Part shown: in pieces, positions 1 to 9,303 of the stretch
Position numbering within the stretch: position 1 is the first letter of the stretch
Layout of the letters: every line of letters begins with the position of its first letter
NCBI GenBank assembly: GCA_947494445.1
Contig: CANLVD010000020.1
Coordinates: forward strand, 1 to 49,621
DNA: 49,621 nt
Reading direction: 5' to 3'
From: an uncultured Paracoccaceae bacterium
GTDB lineage: Bacteria > Pseudomonadota > Alphaproteobacteria > Rhodobacterales > Rhodobacteraceae
Translations under genes and position numbers: made by a program
The notes under the pieces: model-generated
What the model was told of the DNA's origin: nothing
What the model saw: the letters and a program-made list of their open reading frames with translations, nothing else
Databases searched by the model: none

Positions 1-77
1 CAAAGAGCGGCATTGGCGCAAACAGCACCACCCGGTCGTAATGCGCGCCCCAGTATTCTGCCACAGCGCCCAGATAT
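1..77. repeat. Terminal direct overlap, left copy
   Basis: The first 77 bases are identical, base for base, to positions 49545-49621. This is the expected signature of a circular molecule opened by an assembler with a 77-base overlap, not a biological terminal repeat. It lies inside the reading frame of a membrane acyltransferase, which becomes one uninterrupted frame when the ends are joined. Confidence 0.95.
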
Positions 78-1612
78 TCCGGGGTCAACTCATGGTCCTG
101 AAACTTGTTGGCCAGAAGAATGGTGCGGATGCCCGCAGCCTTGGTTTGAGCATGCAGATGCGCAGTCAGCGCAGCACAATAGGGCGGCAGATCACCCGGC
201 AGGAGCGGGCAGCTTGCGCCCCCGATCTGCAACGGATTGACGCCCGCATGGCGCAGCGCCATCACCTTGTCGGCAGCATGGCTGTCGCCATAGATGGCGA
301 TGTTCAGGCCGGGGCGGTCGGGGTCGCTGTCCGGTCCGCAGTCCCAATTGTTCAGAAAGTCGGTCAGGCTGCGGTGCCGTCCGCTCTGATTGAAATGGCA
401 GATCCCGGCGCGGATGTCTGTCTGCCGGGCAAGGTGGTTGTCCTCCAGCAGGGTGGAGCGGTCTGCAAATTCTGCGGGCATGCGTCCGGGCATTCCATCG
501 CGGATATGACCCCATGCGCCAAGTGCCACCATCACCCCCAGACCGGCGCCGGAAAACGCAAACACCGCGCCACGGGTCGGCAGCAGGGTTCCCGCGCCGC
601 GCTTGCGGAACGGGGTCTCGACATAGCGCCAGGTGACCCAGGCCAGCGGCAGGCTGGCAGCACTGAGCGCCAGCAGCGCCGGCACGGACAGCGGATCGGT
701 GGACCACAGCCTGCCAAAGGCCAGCAACGGCTGATGCCACAGATAGGCCGAATAGGAAATCAGCCCGATGCCCACGAAAGGCGCCCAGCCCAGAAGCCGC
801 CCGGTCAGGCTGTGGCGATCGGCAAAGAGCAGGATCAGGCAGGTGCCGCCAACCGGGATCAGACCCCAGAGACTGGGAAAGCGCGTCTGTTCATCCATCC
901 CCAGAATGGAACCGGCAATCAGGGCCAGCCCCAGAAGCCCCAGCCACCCCAGCCGGGGAGATGCTGCTGGCGCGCGGACCTGCCAGAGCGCACAAAGCCC
1001 GCCAGCGATCAGCTCCCAGCCGCGAAACGGCAGAAGGTAGAAGTTGGCACTTGGAAATCGGTAGGACGCCCAGTCCGCCACGATCAGCGACAGAACCCCG
1101 AGCCCTCCCAGAACCAGAAAGGGACGGGTGCGCCCGAACCGCCACAGGAGCGCCAGAAACGGGGGGAACAGGATGTAGAACTGCTCTTCCACGCCCAGTG
1201 ACCAGGTGTGCAGAAGCGGTTTCAACTCGGCGGCCTGATCGAAATATCCCGATTCCAGCCAGAACAGGATGTTGGACACCGACAGGGCAGCGGCGGCAAA
1301 GCTCTGGGCGAAATCCTTCATCTCGGAGGGCAGCATCACGGCCCAGGCAAAGGGAATGCAGGCCAGCATCACCACGAACAGCGCAGGCAGGATCCGCCGG
1401 GCGCGCCGCTCATAGAAATTCAGCAGCGAAAACTGTCCGGCATCCAATTCGCGGATCAGGATGCCGGTGATCAGATAGCCCGAGATGACAAAGAAGATAT
1501 CGACGCCCACGAAGCCGCCGGCAAAAACCGGAAAGCCTGCGTGAAACAGGATCACCGGCAGGACGGCAAGCGCGCGCAGACCGTCGACCTCGCGGCGGTA
1601 TTTAAGCGTCAT
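1..1612 (-). CDS. Acyltransferase-3/SGNH acyltransferase (OafA-like), N-terminal part across the circular join
   Basis: Integral-membrane O-acyltransferase that moves an acyl group (often acetyl) across the inner membrane onto a surface polysaccharide. The frame opens with ATG at 1612, has no stop down to base 1 and continues in frame from 49544 to a stop at 49270, giving 628 aa, a usual length for this family. The N-terminus has YRREVDGLRALAVLPV and GGFVGVDIFFVISGYLIT, the acyltransferase-3 signature. FHAGF (start) and HTWSLGVEEQFY (middle) carry the conserved histidines, followed by a run of hydrophobic helices. The C-terminal third is a periplasmic SGNH hydrolase domain with YGDSHAADK (serine block I) near bases 255-285. 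It is the last gene of a minus-strand group headed by another acyltransferase, a GT2 and manC. Substrate is inferred from context. Confidence 0.93.
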   Translation of the reverse strand, partial: MTLKYRREVDGLRALAVLPVILFHAGFPVFAGGFVGVDIFFVISGYLITGILIRELDAGQFSLLNFYERRARRILPALFVVMLACIPFAWAVMLPSEMKDFAQSFAAAALSVSNILFWLESGYFDQAAELKPLLHTWSLGVEEQFYILFPPFLALLWRFGRTRPFLVLGGLGVLSLIVADWASYRFPSANFYLLPFRGWELIAGGLCALWQVRAPAASPRLGWLGLLGLALIAGSILGMDEQTRFPSLWGLIPVGGTCLILLFADRHSLTGRLLGWAPFVGIGLISYSAYLWHQPLLAFGRLWSTDPLSVPALLALSAASLPLAWVTWRYVETPFRKRGAGTLLPTRGAVFAFSGAGLGVMVALGAWGHIRDGMPGRMPAEFADRSTLLEDNHLARQTDIRAGICHFNQSGRHRSLTDFLNNWDCGPDSDPDRPGLNIAIYGDSHAADKVMALRHAGVNPLQIGGASCPLLPGDLPPYCAALTAHLHAQTKAAGIRTILLANKFQDHELTPEYLGAVAEYWGAHYDRVVLFAPMPLF

Positions 1613-1638
1613 GACCGGCCCCCACCCGGCAGGCCGGA

Positions 1639-3057
1639 TCAGTCGCGGGCATAGACATCCTCGTAGCGGATGATGTCATCCTCGCCCAGATAGCTGCCGG
1701 TCTGGACCTCGATCAGCACCATCGGCACCTTGCCGGGGTTTTCCATCCGGTGCACGGCGCCCAGCGGGATGTAGACCGACTGGTTTTCGGTGACCAGTTT
1801 AACCTCTTCGTCGATGGTCACCTTGGCGGTGCCCTCGACCACGATCCAGTGCTCCGAGCGGTGCACATGAGATTGCAGCGACAGGGCCGCACCGGGGTGG
1901 ACCACGATGCGTTTGACCTGGAACCTGTCACCGATCACGAGGCTTTCGAACCAGCCCCAGGGCCGGTGATCGCGCGGGAAGGTCTCGGCCTGAGGCACCG
2001 CGCCGTCCCTGAGGATGTTGACCACCTGCTTGACGTTCTGGGCAGCATCCATATCGGCGACCAGAACCGCATCCCCCATGGCGATGGCGGCGATGTTCTT
2101 CAGGCCAAGCCCGACCAGCCGCTGGGTGTCGCTTTCGGCGCGCAGCAGCGTGTTCTCGCAATCGATTGCCAGCGCCGGACCGCTCAGCGCGACACCGGCC
2201 TCGTCCTTCTGGGAGGCCGCAAGCACCGCGTCCCAGGCGCCCAGATCGGACCAGCCGCCGGCATAGGGCACCACAGAAAGGTTCGCGGCCTTTTCCATCA
2301 CCGCATAATCAATGCTGTCGCTGCGCAGATCGGCCCAGGGTTCGGGGGCCAGCCGCAGAAAGCCCAGATCAGGCTTGGCGTCCCGGACCGCGGCCTCGAC
2401 CGGGGCCAGCATGTCGGGGGCATGGGCGCGGAAGGCCTCGATGATGCCCTTGGCCTGCATCAGGAAGATGCCCGCATTCCACAGGAAACGCCCTGTGGCC
2501 AGCATCTCGGCGGCCGCGGCCGCATCGGGTTTCTCGACAAAGCGCTTGAGCGGAACCGGATCGGAACCGGGGGCGGCCTCCAGTTCCAGATAGCCATAGC
2601 CGGTCTCGGGCCGGTCGGGTGTGATCCCGAAGGTCACCAGCTGGCCTGCGGCCACCGCCGGCAGGCCCAGGGTGACGGCGGCGCGAAACGCGTCCCCGTC
2701 GGGAATGATGTGATCCGATGGCGCGACCAGCATCACCGCGCCGGGGTCGCGGGCCTCGAGATGCAGCGCTGCGGCCAGAATTGCGGGCGCCGTGTTGCGC
2801 GCGTCCGGCTCGATCAGGATGTCTGTGGCATCCATGCCGATGGCGGCCAGTTGCTCGGTCACGATGAAGCGGAAATCCGAGGCGGTGACCACCAGAGGCG
2901 GCTTGAACCCGGCCCCGCCCAACCGCGAGACCGACTGCTGAAACAATGTGCCCGCGCCCAGAAGCGGGGCAAACTGCTTGGGATAGCTCTTGCGCGAAAG
3001 CGGCCAGAGCCGGGTGCCCGAGCCGCCGCAGAGAATTACTGGATAAAGCGAAGACAT
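1639..3057 (-). CDS. manC: Mannose-1-phosphate guanylyltransferase / mannose-6-phosphate isomerase
   Basis: Makes GDP-mannose from GTP and mannose-1-phosphate; the C-terminal cupin half of this family (CpsB/AlgA/XanB type) can also isomerise fructose-6-phosphate to mannose-6-phosphate. The 472-aa product starts with the nucleotidyl-transferase signature CGGSGTRLWPLSRKSYPKQF (residues 10-29), has FVEKPD near 172 and WNAGIFL soon after, and a cupin with HPGAALSLQSHVHRSEHWIVVEG near 385-410. Start: ATG 3063 lies only 3 bases after AAGGA, ATG 3057 lies 9 bases after it, so 3057 is preferred. With the phosphomannomutase at 7918 and the dehydrogenase at 5314 it completes a route from mannose-6-phosphate to GDP-mannuronate on the plasmid. 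Confidence 0.96.
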   Translation of the reverse strand: MSSLYPVILCGGSGTRLWPLSRKSYPKQFAPLLGAGTLFQQSVSRLGGAGFKPPLVVTASDFRFIVTEQLAAIGMDATDILIEPDARNTAPAILAAALHLEARDPGAVMLVAPSDHIIPDGDAFRAAVTLGLPAVAAGQLVTFGITPDRPETGYGYLELEAAPGSDPVPLKRFVEKPDAAAAAEMLATGRFLWNAGIFLMQAKGIIEAFRAHAPDMLAPVEAAVRDAKPDLGFLRLAPEPWADLRSDSIDYAVMEKAANLSVVPYAGGWSDLGAWDAVLAASQKDEAGVALSGPALAIDCENTLLRAESDTQRLVGLGLKNIAAIAMGDAVLVADMDAAQNVKQVVNILRDGAVPQAETFPRDHRPWGWFESLVIGDRFQVKRIVVHPGAALSLQSHVHRSEHWIVVEGTAKVTIDEEVKLVTENQSVYIPLGAVHRMENPGKVPMVLIEVQTGSYLGEDDIIRYEDVYARD

Positions 3058-3077
3058 GCACATGGGTCCTTATGAAA

Positions 3078-3977
3078 TCAGTTTTCCCGCCAACGGGCGC
3101 TAAGATGGCTGCTGTCTTTGGCCAGAATGAGGCTGGCCATGGCGCGCGCGCGATAGGCCCGGATCCGGGCAACCCCTGCAAGGGCCTTGAATTTTCCCTG
3201 CAATCCGCCCTCGATCCGGTCCGATCCGAAGATCCGCGGGATCACCGCCAGAGGCGAGACGAGCATGGCTGCCGAGCGGCCGGCCCATTTGGCCCGGCCC
3301 ATCGGTTTTTCGAGAAACATCTCGAAATCATGGGCGGTGTGGCGGTCCCATTTGCGGGCCAGTTCGGCGAAGCTTTCGCGCGCGGGGTGATCGGCGCGCA
3401 TGTCCGGCACCCATGTGATGGTATGGCCTCTGGCGGTCGCGCGCTGGCCCCAGTCGCGGTCCTCGGCCAGACCGATGCCGGCAAAGGGGCCGACATCGTC
3501 ATAGACGCGGCGCGTGCAGGCCAGATTGCCGGTGCCGGTGAAGCCCTGACGCGTGATGTAATGCTCCATCCGATAGGCAAACTCGGCCTCATAGGCCTCC
3601 CAGATGGTCGGGGTGGCCGGGTCCCGGTGGTGGATCCGCACATCGCCGCCAAGAATTTCGGCACCGGCGGCAATCCGGGCTGCAATCGCAGCAAGCCAGC
3701 CGGGATGGGCGATGCAATCGGCATCGATGAAGGCCAGGATCTCGCCCGTGCTGGCGGCCACGCCGGCATTGCGCGCAGGCCCCGGGCCGGGGGTCGTCTC
3801 GGACAGAAGACGCACGCCCTCAAAACCTGCGACCACATCGGTGGGCATGGTCTTGGAATTGTTGTCGACCACGATGGTCTCGACCTGATGACCGGCCGTA
3901 TCCTGCCCCGCCAGCGCCTGCAGGCAACGGGCCAGATGGTCGGGCTGGTTGAAATGCGGAATGATGATGGAGATCAT
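3078..3977 (-). CDS. Glycosyltransferase family 2
   Basis: Inverting GT-A transferase that adds one sugar to the growing lipid-linked repeat unit in the cytoplasm. The 299-aa product begins ISIIIPHFNQPDHL and carries the nucleotide-binding VVDNNS (37-42), the metal-binding FIDADC with DAD at 85-87, and GLAEDRDWGQRA (ED at 172-173) where the catalytic base usually sits. The C-terminal third lacks a clear membrane helix. Its start overlaps the stop of the upstream acyltransferase by four bases (ATGA type), implying translational coupling, and manC follows after 20 bases. Donor and acceptor cannot be read from sequence. Confidence 0.93.
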   Translation of the reverse strand: MISIIIPHFNQPDHLARCLQALAGQDTAGHQVETIVVDNNSKTMPTDVVAGFEGVRLLSETTPGPGPARNAGVAASTGEILAFIDADCIAHPGWLAAIAARIAAGAEILGGDVRIHHRDPATPTIWEAYEAEFAYRMEHYITRQGFTGTGNLACTRRVYDDVGPFAGIGLAEDRDWGQRATARGHTITWVPDMRADHPARESFAELARKWDRHTAHDFEMFLEKPMGRAKWAGRSAAMLVSPLAVIPRIFGSDRIEGGLQGKFKALAGVARIRAYRARAMASLILAKDSSHLSARWREN

Positions 3978-5128
3978 GGCTTTGCCCCCGTCGGGACCGA
4001 TCCGCCCTGCTCGACCCGACGCGCCAGGCCCCGGGACCAGGTCTGCCCGGGCAATTCAATATAGCGATAGGTCAGCGCGGCCAGGGCAATGACCATGGCC
4101 AGAATGCCCAGATGTACCAGATCATTGATCCAGGGCGCGCCCAGATCCACCATCCGCTCGCCATCCGGGTTGCGCGGATCAGAGCTGTATAAGGTCAGAC
4201 CCGTGACCCGTTCGACAAAGCGCAATCCCATGCCGAACAGCGTGTAGACCAGCACATGGACCATGTAGATCGAATAGGACCAGCGCCCCAGCGCCTGCAA
4301 GGGGGCGGCCATCAGCAGGCGCGAGACCAGACCGGCCTGCCAGGAGAACACAAGGATCGTGGCGGCAAAGGCCAGAGGCAAAAGCGCATCCGCAGCCGGA
4401 GTGCGGGCATTGAGCACCAGAAGGGTGACCACCGCCACAAGCCCGATCTCGGCCAGATGCGGCAGCGGCAGGCGCCAGCCCTCGATCTGCTGCCAGACCC
4501 GGCAGGTCAGATAGCCCAGAAAGAAATACCCGATGGCCCGGTGCAGGCCGTTCTTGAAGAACCCGCCAAAGCCCGGCTCGATCAGGTCATGGGCGGCCAG
4601 CGCGCCAAAGACCGTCAGACCGATGACCAGCGTCAGGCGGGCGCGCGGCGCAAGACAGACCAGCGCGAAGACCACATAGGCCCATAATTCGGCCGAGATG
4701 CTCCAGGACGGAAAGTTCAGCCAGAACAGGGTTTCCTGCCGGAAGCTCTGGACCAGAAACAGATGCTCCAGCGCAAAGCTGCCAAGCTCGGCCGCCGTAT
4801 AGGGCATCCGGACCTCATAGATCCCGGCCAGACCTGCCATCGCCTTGAGGCAGACCAGCCCCAGAAGCGCCAGAAGCATCGCCATGTGCAGCGGCCAGAG
4901 CCGCCCGATCCGGCGGATCAGGAACCCGGAAGCCCCACGGGCATCATGCACCCGGTCGCCATAGCTCAGCGTGATGACGAATCCCGAAAGCACGAAGAAG
5001 AAATCCACGAACACATCGGCGTTGCGCACCAGATCAAACCAGAAGATATTGCTGGCGATCAGCCCGTGCAGGGCCGCAACCATCAGGGCAAAAATCCCTC
5101 TCAGACTGTCCAGAACCACAATCCGCAT
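3974..5128 (-). CDS. Acyltransferase-3 family membrane protein
   Basis: Membrane O-acyltransferase without an SGNH domain, likely decorating the same polysaccharide. The product from ATG 5128 is 384 aa and begins MRIVVLDSLRGIFALMVAALHG, with the conserved histidine in AALHG, followed by DVFVDFFFVLSGFVITLSYG and about ten hydrophobic segments. A longer frame opens at 5176 but adds a charged 16-residue tail unlike the family, so 5128 is chosen. It is the first gene of the minus-strand group ending in the SGNH acyltransferase. The 185-base gap to the divergent dehydrogenase gene at 5314 must hold both promoters. Confidence 0.92.
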   Translation of the reverse strand: MRIVVLDSLRGIFALMVAALHGLIASNIFWFDLVRNADVFVDFFFVLSGFVITLSYGDRVHDARGASGFLIRRIGRLWPLHMAMLLALLGLVCLKAMAGLAGIYEVRMPYTAAELGSFALEHLFLVQSFRQETLFWLNFPSWSISAELWAYVVFALVCLAPRARLTLVIGLTVFGALAAHDLIEPGFGGFFKNGLHRAIGYFFLGYLTCRVWQQIEGWRLPLPHLAEIGLVAVVTLLVLNARTPAADALLPLAFAATILVFSWQAGLVSRLLMAAPLQALGRWSYSIYMVHVLVYTLFGMGLRFVERVTGLTLYSSDPRNPDGERMVDLGAPWINDLVHLGILAMVIALAALTYRYIELPGQTWSRGLARRVEQGGSVPTGAKP

Positions 5129-5313
5129 CACTTTTGCCCCATTGGCCGCACCCCGGTGGATGCACGGCCCCGACATAGCAGAGCGGTCTTAAAACGCAAT
5201 CGCGTGAGAATTGTCATAAAGCTGCCCCGAAGCCTGCCCATAAGCCCCTCGCGAGCCGCCGGGATTCTTGGTATGCGGGCGGCGCAAAGGATTGCTTTGG
5301 GGGTACTGACGAA

Positions 5314-6582
5314 ATGCATGTGGCGATTTTTGGACTGGGCTATGTTGGCTTCACGGCGGCCTGCTGTATCGCGAGCGAGGGCCACAGGGTCACCGGCATC
5401 GATGTGAGCGAAAAGAAGGTGGCCGCGATCCTTGAGGGTCAGGCCCCGATTGTCGAGCCCGGTGTGGCCGAGATGCTGACCGATGGTCTGGCCAAGGGGC
5501 TGATCAATGCCGACACCGCCATTGGCGATCACCTGTCCGATTGCGCACTGGCGATTGTCTGCGTGGGCACGCCGTCTGCCGCTGATGGCTCGCACAACAT
5601 GGGCTATATCGCGGATGTGACCCGCCAGATTGCCGCCGCCATTGATCCAAGCCGCACCACACCCCTGACGGTGGCGTATCGCTCGACCATCCGGCCCGGC
5701 ACCATCGAGGAATTGATCGAGCCGATTTTCCGGGCGCGCCTTGGCGATGACACCGACCGGCTGATCGAGATTGTCTACAATCCGGAGTTCCTGCGCGAAA
5801 GTTCTGCCGTGCAGGATTATTTCGAGCCGCCCAAGATCGTCATCGGCACCGCCGACGGCAAGCCCAATGCGGCCATGGAGACGCTCAACCAGAACATCAC
5901 GGCGCCGACCTTTCTGGTGGGTTACCGCGAGGCCGAGTTCACCAAGTTTGTCGACAACACATGGCATGCGGTCAAGGTGGCCTTTGCCAACGAGATCGGC
6001 CGGGTCTGTCTGAACCTTGGCATCTCGTCCAAGCAGGTTCATGAGATCTTTGTCTCAGACACCAAGCTGAACATCTCCCCCTATTATACGCGCCCCGGTG
6101 GGGCCTTTGGCGGCTCCTGCCTGCCCAAGGACGTGCGCGCGCTGCAGTATATTGCAGGCGATGCGGGTGCCAACACCCATCTGGTCGACAGCCTGTTGCG
6201 CTCGAACGAGGCGCACAAACACCGTTTGTTTGAATATGCAGCCGACGGTCTGGCCCCGGGGGCCAAGATCCTGATGGTGGGGCTGGCCTTCAAGGCGGGC
6301 ACGGATGATCTGCGCGAAAGCCCCAATGTGGATTTGGCGCGCAAGCTCTTGGGCGCAGGCTTTGAGCTGCAGATCTACGATCCGGCCATTGATGCCACCA
6401 AGCTGGTGGGGGCCAATCTGGGCTATGCCTATTCGCAACTGCCCACGCTGGAGCGCCTGCTGGTGGGCAAGGGCGAGGCTGAGGCCAAGGGCTTTGCCCG
6501 GGTGCTGGTCAACAACGCAACCGTCAAGGAGCTGAGCCTGCCCGGGGATGCTGAGATGCGCGATCTGGGGTCTTTGACATGA
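5314..6582 (+). CDS. algD: GDP-mannose 6-dehydrogenase (AlgD-like)
   Basis: NAD-dependent four-electron oxidation of GDP-mannose to GDP-mannuronate, the committed precursor of mannuronate-containing polymers. The 422-aa product has the Rossmann motif GLGYVG (7-12), IVCVGTPS near 80-88, NPEFLRES near 156-163, and YYTRPGGAFGGSCLPKDV with the catalytic cysteine at 269 (Cys268 in Pseudomonas AlgD), then FKAGTDDLRESP near 326. The KLNISPYYTRPGGAFGG stretch and short C-terminus match AlgD better than UDP-glucose dehydrogenase, and a separate Ugd is encoded at 26737. It heads a plus-strand unit; the next gene overlaps it by four bases (ATGA). GDP-mannose specificity is inferred from motifs and the adjacent manC and manB-type genes. 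Confidence 0.88.
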   Translation: MHVAIFGLGYVGFTAACCIASEGHRVTGIDVSEKKVAAILEGQAPIVEPGVAEMLTDGLAKGLINADTAIGDHLSDCALAIVCVGTPSAADGSHNMGYIADVTRQIAAAIDPSRTTPLTVAYRSTIRPGTIEELIEPIFRARLGDDTDRLIEIVYNPEFLRESSAVQDYFEPPKIVIGTADGKPNAAMETLNQNITAPTFLVGYREAEFTKFVDNTWHAVKVAFANEIGRVCLNLGISSKQVHEIFVSDTKLNISPYYTRPGGAFGGSCLPKDVRALQYIAGDAGANTHLVDSLLRSNEAHKHRLFEYAADGLAPGAKILMVGLAFKAGTDDLRESPNVDLARKLLGAGFELQIYDPAIDATKLVGANLGYAYSQLPTLERLLVGKGEAEAKGFARVLVNNATVKELSLPGDAEMRDLGSLT

Positions 6583-7844
6583 GTGAGGCGGTGGAGCAGG
6601 CCCCAGATCAAACAGCTGTTCAGGCCATGCCGCGGCTTGAAGCCGTGCGCGCGGACAAGCCATTGGCAGGCCGCAAGATCCTGATCATCGTGGAAAACCT
6701 GCCCCTGCCCTTTGACCGCCGGGTCTGGCATGAAAGCCGGACGCTGACGGCGGCCGGCGCGCAGGTCTGCGTGATCTGCCCCACGGGCAAGGGCTATGAA
6801 GACACCTACGAAGAGATCGACGGCGTGCATATCTACCGCCATTCCCTGCCGCTCGATGCCAAGGGCGCCTCTGGCTACCTGCTGGAATATGGGGCGGCGC
6901 TGTTTCATGAGACGCGGCTGGCCTGGAAGATCTGGCGCAAGCACGGGTTTGACACCATTCAGGGCTGCAACCCGCCCGATCTGCTGTTTTTGGTGGCGTT
7001 GCCGTTCAAGCTGATGGGCAAGCGCTACATCTTTGATCATCACGACATCAACCCCGAGCTTTACGAGGCCAAGTTCAACAAGCGCGGGTTTTTCTGGAAG
7101 CTGATGGTGCTTTTTGAGCGGCTGAACTTCTTCTTTGCCAATGTGGTGATCTCGACCAACAACTCCTACAAGGCGATCGCCATGGAGCGGGGCAAGAAAC
7201 GCGAGGAGGACATCTTTGTCGTGCGCTCGGGCCCGGATCTCAACCGTCTGCATGTGATGGAACCGAACCCGCGCTGGAAGGCAGGCCGCGATCACATGGT
7301 GGGCTATGTCGGTGTGATGGGCGATCAGGAAGGCATTGATCTGCTTTTGGAGGCTGCCCGCGAGATCGTCTTTGAGCGGGGCCGCGATGTGCAGTTCGTG
7401 CTGGTGGGCGGTGGTCCTGCGCTGGAAGATCTCAAGACCATGGCCGCCGATCTGGGGCTGGCAAACCATGTGACCTTTACGGGTCGCGCCCCCGATGACG
7501 AATTGTTCGAGGTGCTGTCCTCGGCGGATGTCTGCGTGAACCCGGATCGGGTGAACCCGATGAACGACAAATCGACCATGAACAAGATCCTCGAATACAT
7601 GGCGTTCTCGAAACCCATCGTGCAGTTCGAGGTGGTCGAGGGCCGGTATTCGGCGGCGGAGGCGTCTTTGTATGCCGAACCCAACAACACCACGGATATG
7701 GCCGACAAGATCCTGTCGCTGATCGATGACCCTGACAAAAGCGCTGAAATGGGCCGCATCGGCCGCGAACGCGTGGTCAACGAACTGGGCTGGGACCATC
7801 AGGTCGACACGCTGGTCGCGGCGTATCAGCGGGCCAAGGGCTAA
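6579..7844 (+). CDS. Glycosyltransferase family 4
   Basis: Retaining GT-B transferase of 421 aa. The N-terminal domain starts near residue 28 with KILIIVENLPLPFDRRVWHESRTL, typical of bacterial exopolysaccharide GT4 enzymes. The C-terminal domain has VGYVGVMGDQEGIDLLLEAA and the donor-site segment VNPDRVNPMNDKSTMNKILEYMAFSKPIV near residues 320-350. The first 27 residues are polar and unconserved-looking. Its start overlaps the end of the GDP-mannose dehydrogenase gene by four bases, so it may well use GDP-mannuronate or GDP-mannose, but this is inference from position. Confidence 0.93.
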   Translation: MSEAVEQAPDQTAVQAMPRLEAVRADKPLAGRKILIIVENLPLPFDRRVWHESRTLTAAGAQVCVICPTGKGYEDTYEEIDGVHIYRHSLPLDAKGASGYLLEYGAALFHETRLAWKIWRKHGFDTIQGCNPPDLLFLVALPFKLMGKRYIFDHHDINPELYEAKFNKRGFFWKLMVLFERLNFFFANVVISTNNSYKAIAMERGKKREEDIFVVRSGPDLNRLHVMEPNPRWKAGRDHMVGYVGVMGDQEGIDLLLEAAREIVFERGRDVQFVLVGGGPALEDLKTMAADLGLANHVTFTGRAPDDELFEVLSSADVCVNPDRVNPMNDKSTMNKILEYMAFSKPIVQFEVVEGRYSAAEASLYAEPNNTTDMADKILSLIDDPDKSAEMGRIGRERVVNELGWDHQVDTLVAAYQRAKG

Positions 7845-7845
7845 A

Positions 7846-7889
7846 GCGCGATCCCCAAAGTGGATGCCAGTTTTGGGGTTGAATTGCGC
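7846..7889. repeat. Intergenic palindromic element between GT4 and phosphomannomutase genes
   Basis: Imperfect nested palindrome: inner arms CCCCAAA (7853-7859) and TTTGGGG (7872-7878), outer GCGC pair at 7846-7849 and 7886-7889. The opening AAAGCGCGATCC resembles short intergenic palindromic repeats scattered in alphaproteobacterial chromosomes. It could act as a processing site or attenuator between the two genes. There is no T-run, so a classic terminator is unlikely. Confidence 0.5.
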
Positions 7890-7917
7890 ATCGCAACAGG
7901 CAGGGAGGAATGCACCC

Positions 7918-9291
7918 ATGGCACCGACATTTGGAACAAGCGGGTTGCGCGGGCTGGTCAGCGACCTGACGCCTGATCTGGTCAGCGACTACATCCGCGC
8001 CTTTCTCAGCGCCTGCCCGGTGGGAACGGGGCTCCATATCGGTCATGACCTGCGCGCCTCCTCACCCGATCTGGCCGGGGTTGTGGCCGATACCGCGCGG
8101 GCCGAGGGCCATGACGTGACGTTCTGCGGTCCGGTGCCGACACCGGCGCTGGCGCTGGCGGCGATGCAGGCGGGTGCGGGGGCCGTGATGATCACCGGCA
8201 GCCATATCCCGGCTGATCGCAACGGTTTGAAATTCTACACGCCCCAGGGCGAGATCACCAAGGATCACGAGGCGGCCATTCTGGCCGCGCGCGGCCAGCC
8301 ACCGGGCAGCGGACAGGGCAGGCTTGCCCCGCTTGATGCAGGCCTGGCCTATGCCGCGCGGTACCGGGCAGCCTATGGCAATGCGCTGTCGGGGCTGCGC
8401 CTTGGGCTTTACGCGCAATCCGCCGTCGGGCGCGATCTGATGCTGGCGCTGTTGCGCGATCTGGGGGCCGAAGTGACCGAGCTGGGCCGGGCCGGTCATT
8501 TCATCCCCGTGGATACCGAGGCCGTGTCCGATGATCTGCGCGCGGATCTGCGCGGCTGGGCCGGGGCGCATGACTTCGATGCGATCATTTCGACCGATGC
8601 CGATGGTGACCGGCCGCTGCTGGCAGATGCCCGCGGCGAGGTGATCCCCGGCGATGTGCTGGGCCAGATCACCGGGGCGGCATTGGGGGCCGAGGTCGCG
8701 GTGACGCCGGTCTCCTCGAACAGCGGGGCCGAACAGGTGTTTGACCGCGTGATCCGCACCCGCATCGGCTCGCCCTTCGTGATTGCCGGGATGGAGGCCG
8801 CACGCGGGCGGGTCGTCGGCTATGAGGCCAATGGCGGCTTTCTTCTGGGCTTTGATGCCATGGGGCCCGCCGGGGAGCTGCCGCAACTGGCAACCCGTGA
8901 CGCGGTGCTGCCGCTGATCGCGGTGCTGGCGCATGCGCTCACGGCAGGCAGTGTTGCCGCCCTGCGCGCCACCCAGCCCGACCGCTATACCGCCAGCGAC
9001 CGGCTGGTCGGCATTCCCACGGCTGACAGTCAGGCGCTGATTGCGACCATGAAGACCGGCACTGGCGACCGCGCCGGGTTTCTCGACAGCCTGGATCTGC
9101 AAGAGGCCGCGACCGACCAGACCGATGGCCTGCGGATCACCGCCACAGATGGACAGGTCGTGCATCTGCGCCCCTCGGGCAACGCGCCCGAGTTGCGGCT
9201 TTACACCGAAAGCGACAGCCCGGCCCGGGCCACTGCCCTGCTGGCCGCGGGCCTGAACGCGCTGCGCAGCAAATTGGACGCGGCCCCCTGA
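7918..9291 (+). CDS. Phosphomannomutase / phosphoglucomutase family
   Basis: Interconverts mannose-6-phosphate and mannose-1-phosphate, feeding ManC. The 457-aa product has FGTSGLRG (5-12), the active-site loop ITGSHIPADRNG with phosphoserine candidate Ser95 (TGSHIP instead of the more common TASHNP), the metal loop DADGDR with Asp227, 229 and 231, GYEANGG as the sugar-specificity loop, and the phosphate loop RPSGNAPEL near 418. Start: ATG 7918, with GGAGG at 7903-7907; the reading frame is open further upstream but into the preceding gene. Most likely co-transcribed with the dehydrogenase and GT4 genes. Sugar specificity (mannose rather than glucosamine or glucose) is inferred from neighbours. 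Confidence 0.92.
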   Translation: MAPTFGTSGLRGLVSDLTPDLVSDYIRAFLSACPVGTGLHIGHDLRASSPDLAGVVADTARAEGHDVTFCGPVPTPALALAAMQAGAGAVMITGSHIPADRNGLKFYTPQGEITKDHEAAILAARGQPPGSGQGRLAPLDAGLAYAARYRAAYGNALSGLRLGLYAQSAVGRDLMLALLRDLGAEVTELGRAGHFIPVDTEAVSDDLRADLRGWAGAHDFDAIISTDADGDRPLLADARGEVIPGDVLGQITGAALGAEVAVTPVSSNSGAEQVFDRVIRTRIGSPFVIAGMEAARGRVVGYEANGGFLLGFDAMGPAGELPQLATRDAVLPLIAVLAHALTAGSVAALRATQPDRYTASDRLVGIPTADSQALIATMKTGTGDRAGFLDSLDLQEAATDQTDGLRITATDGQVVHLRPSGNAPELRLYTESDSPARATALLAAGLNALRSKLDAAP

Positions 9292-9303
9292 GGGCGCAAC
9301 CTC

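Noticed and set aside
41-1201. 386-aa plus-strand open frame
   Set aside because: It is antisense to the clear acyltransferase-3/SGNH frame, has no recognisable motif, and its Arg/Gln/Gly/Pro-rich composition is that of a GC-rich shadow.
1750-3075. 441-aa plus-strand open frame
   Set aside because: Antisense shadow of manC; His/Gly/Arg-rich with no family pattern.
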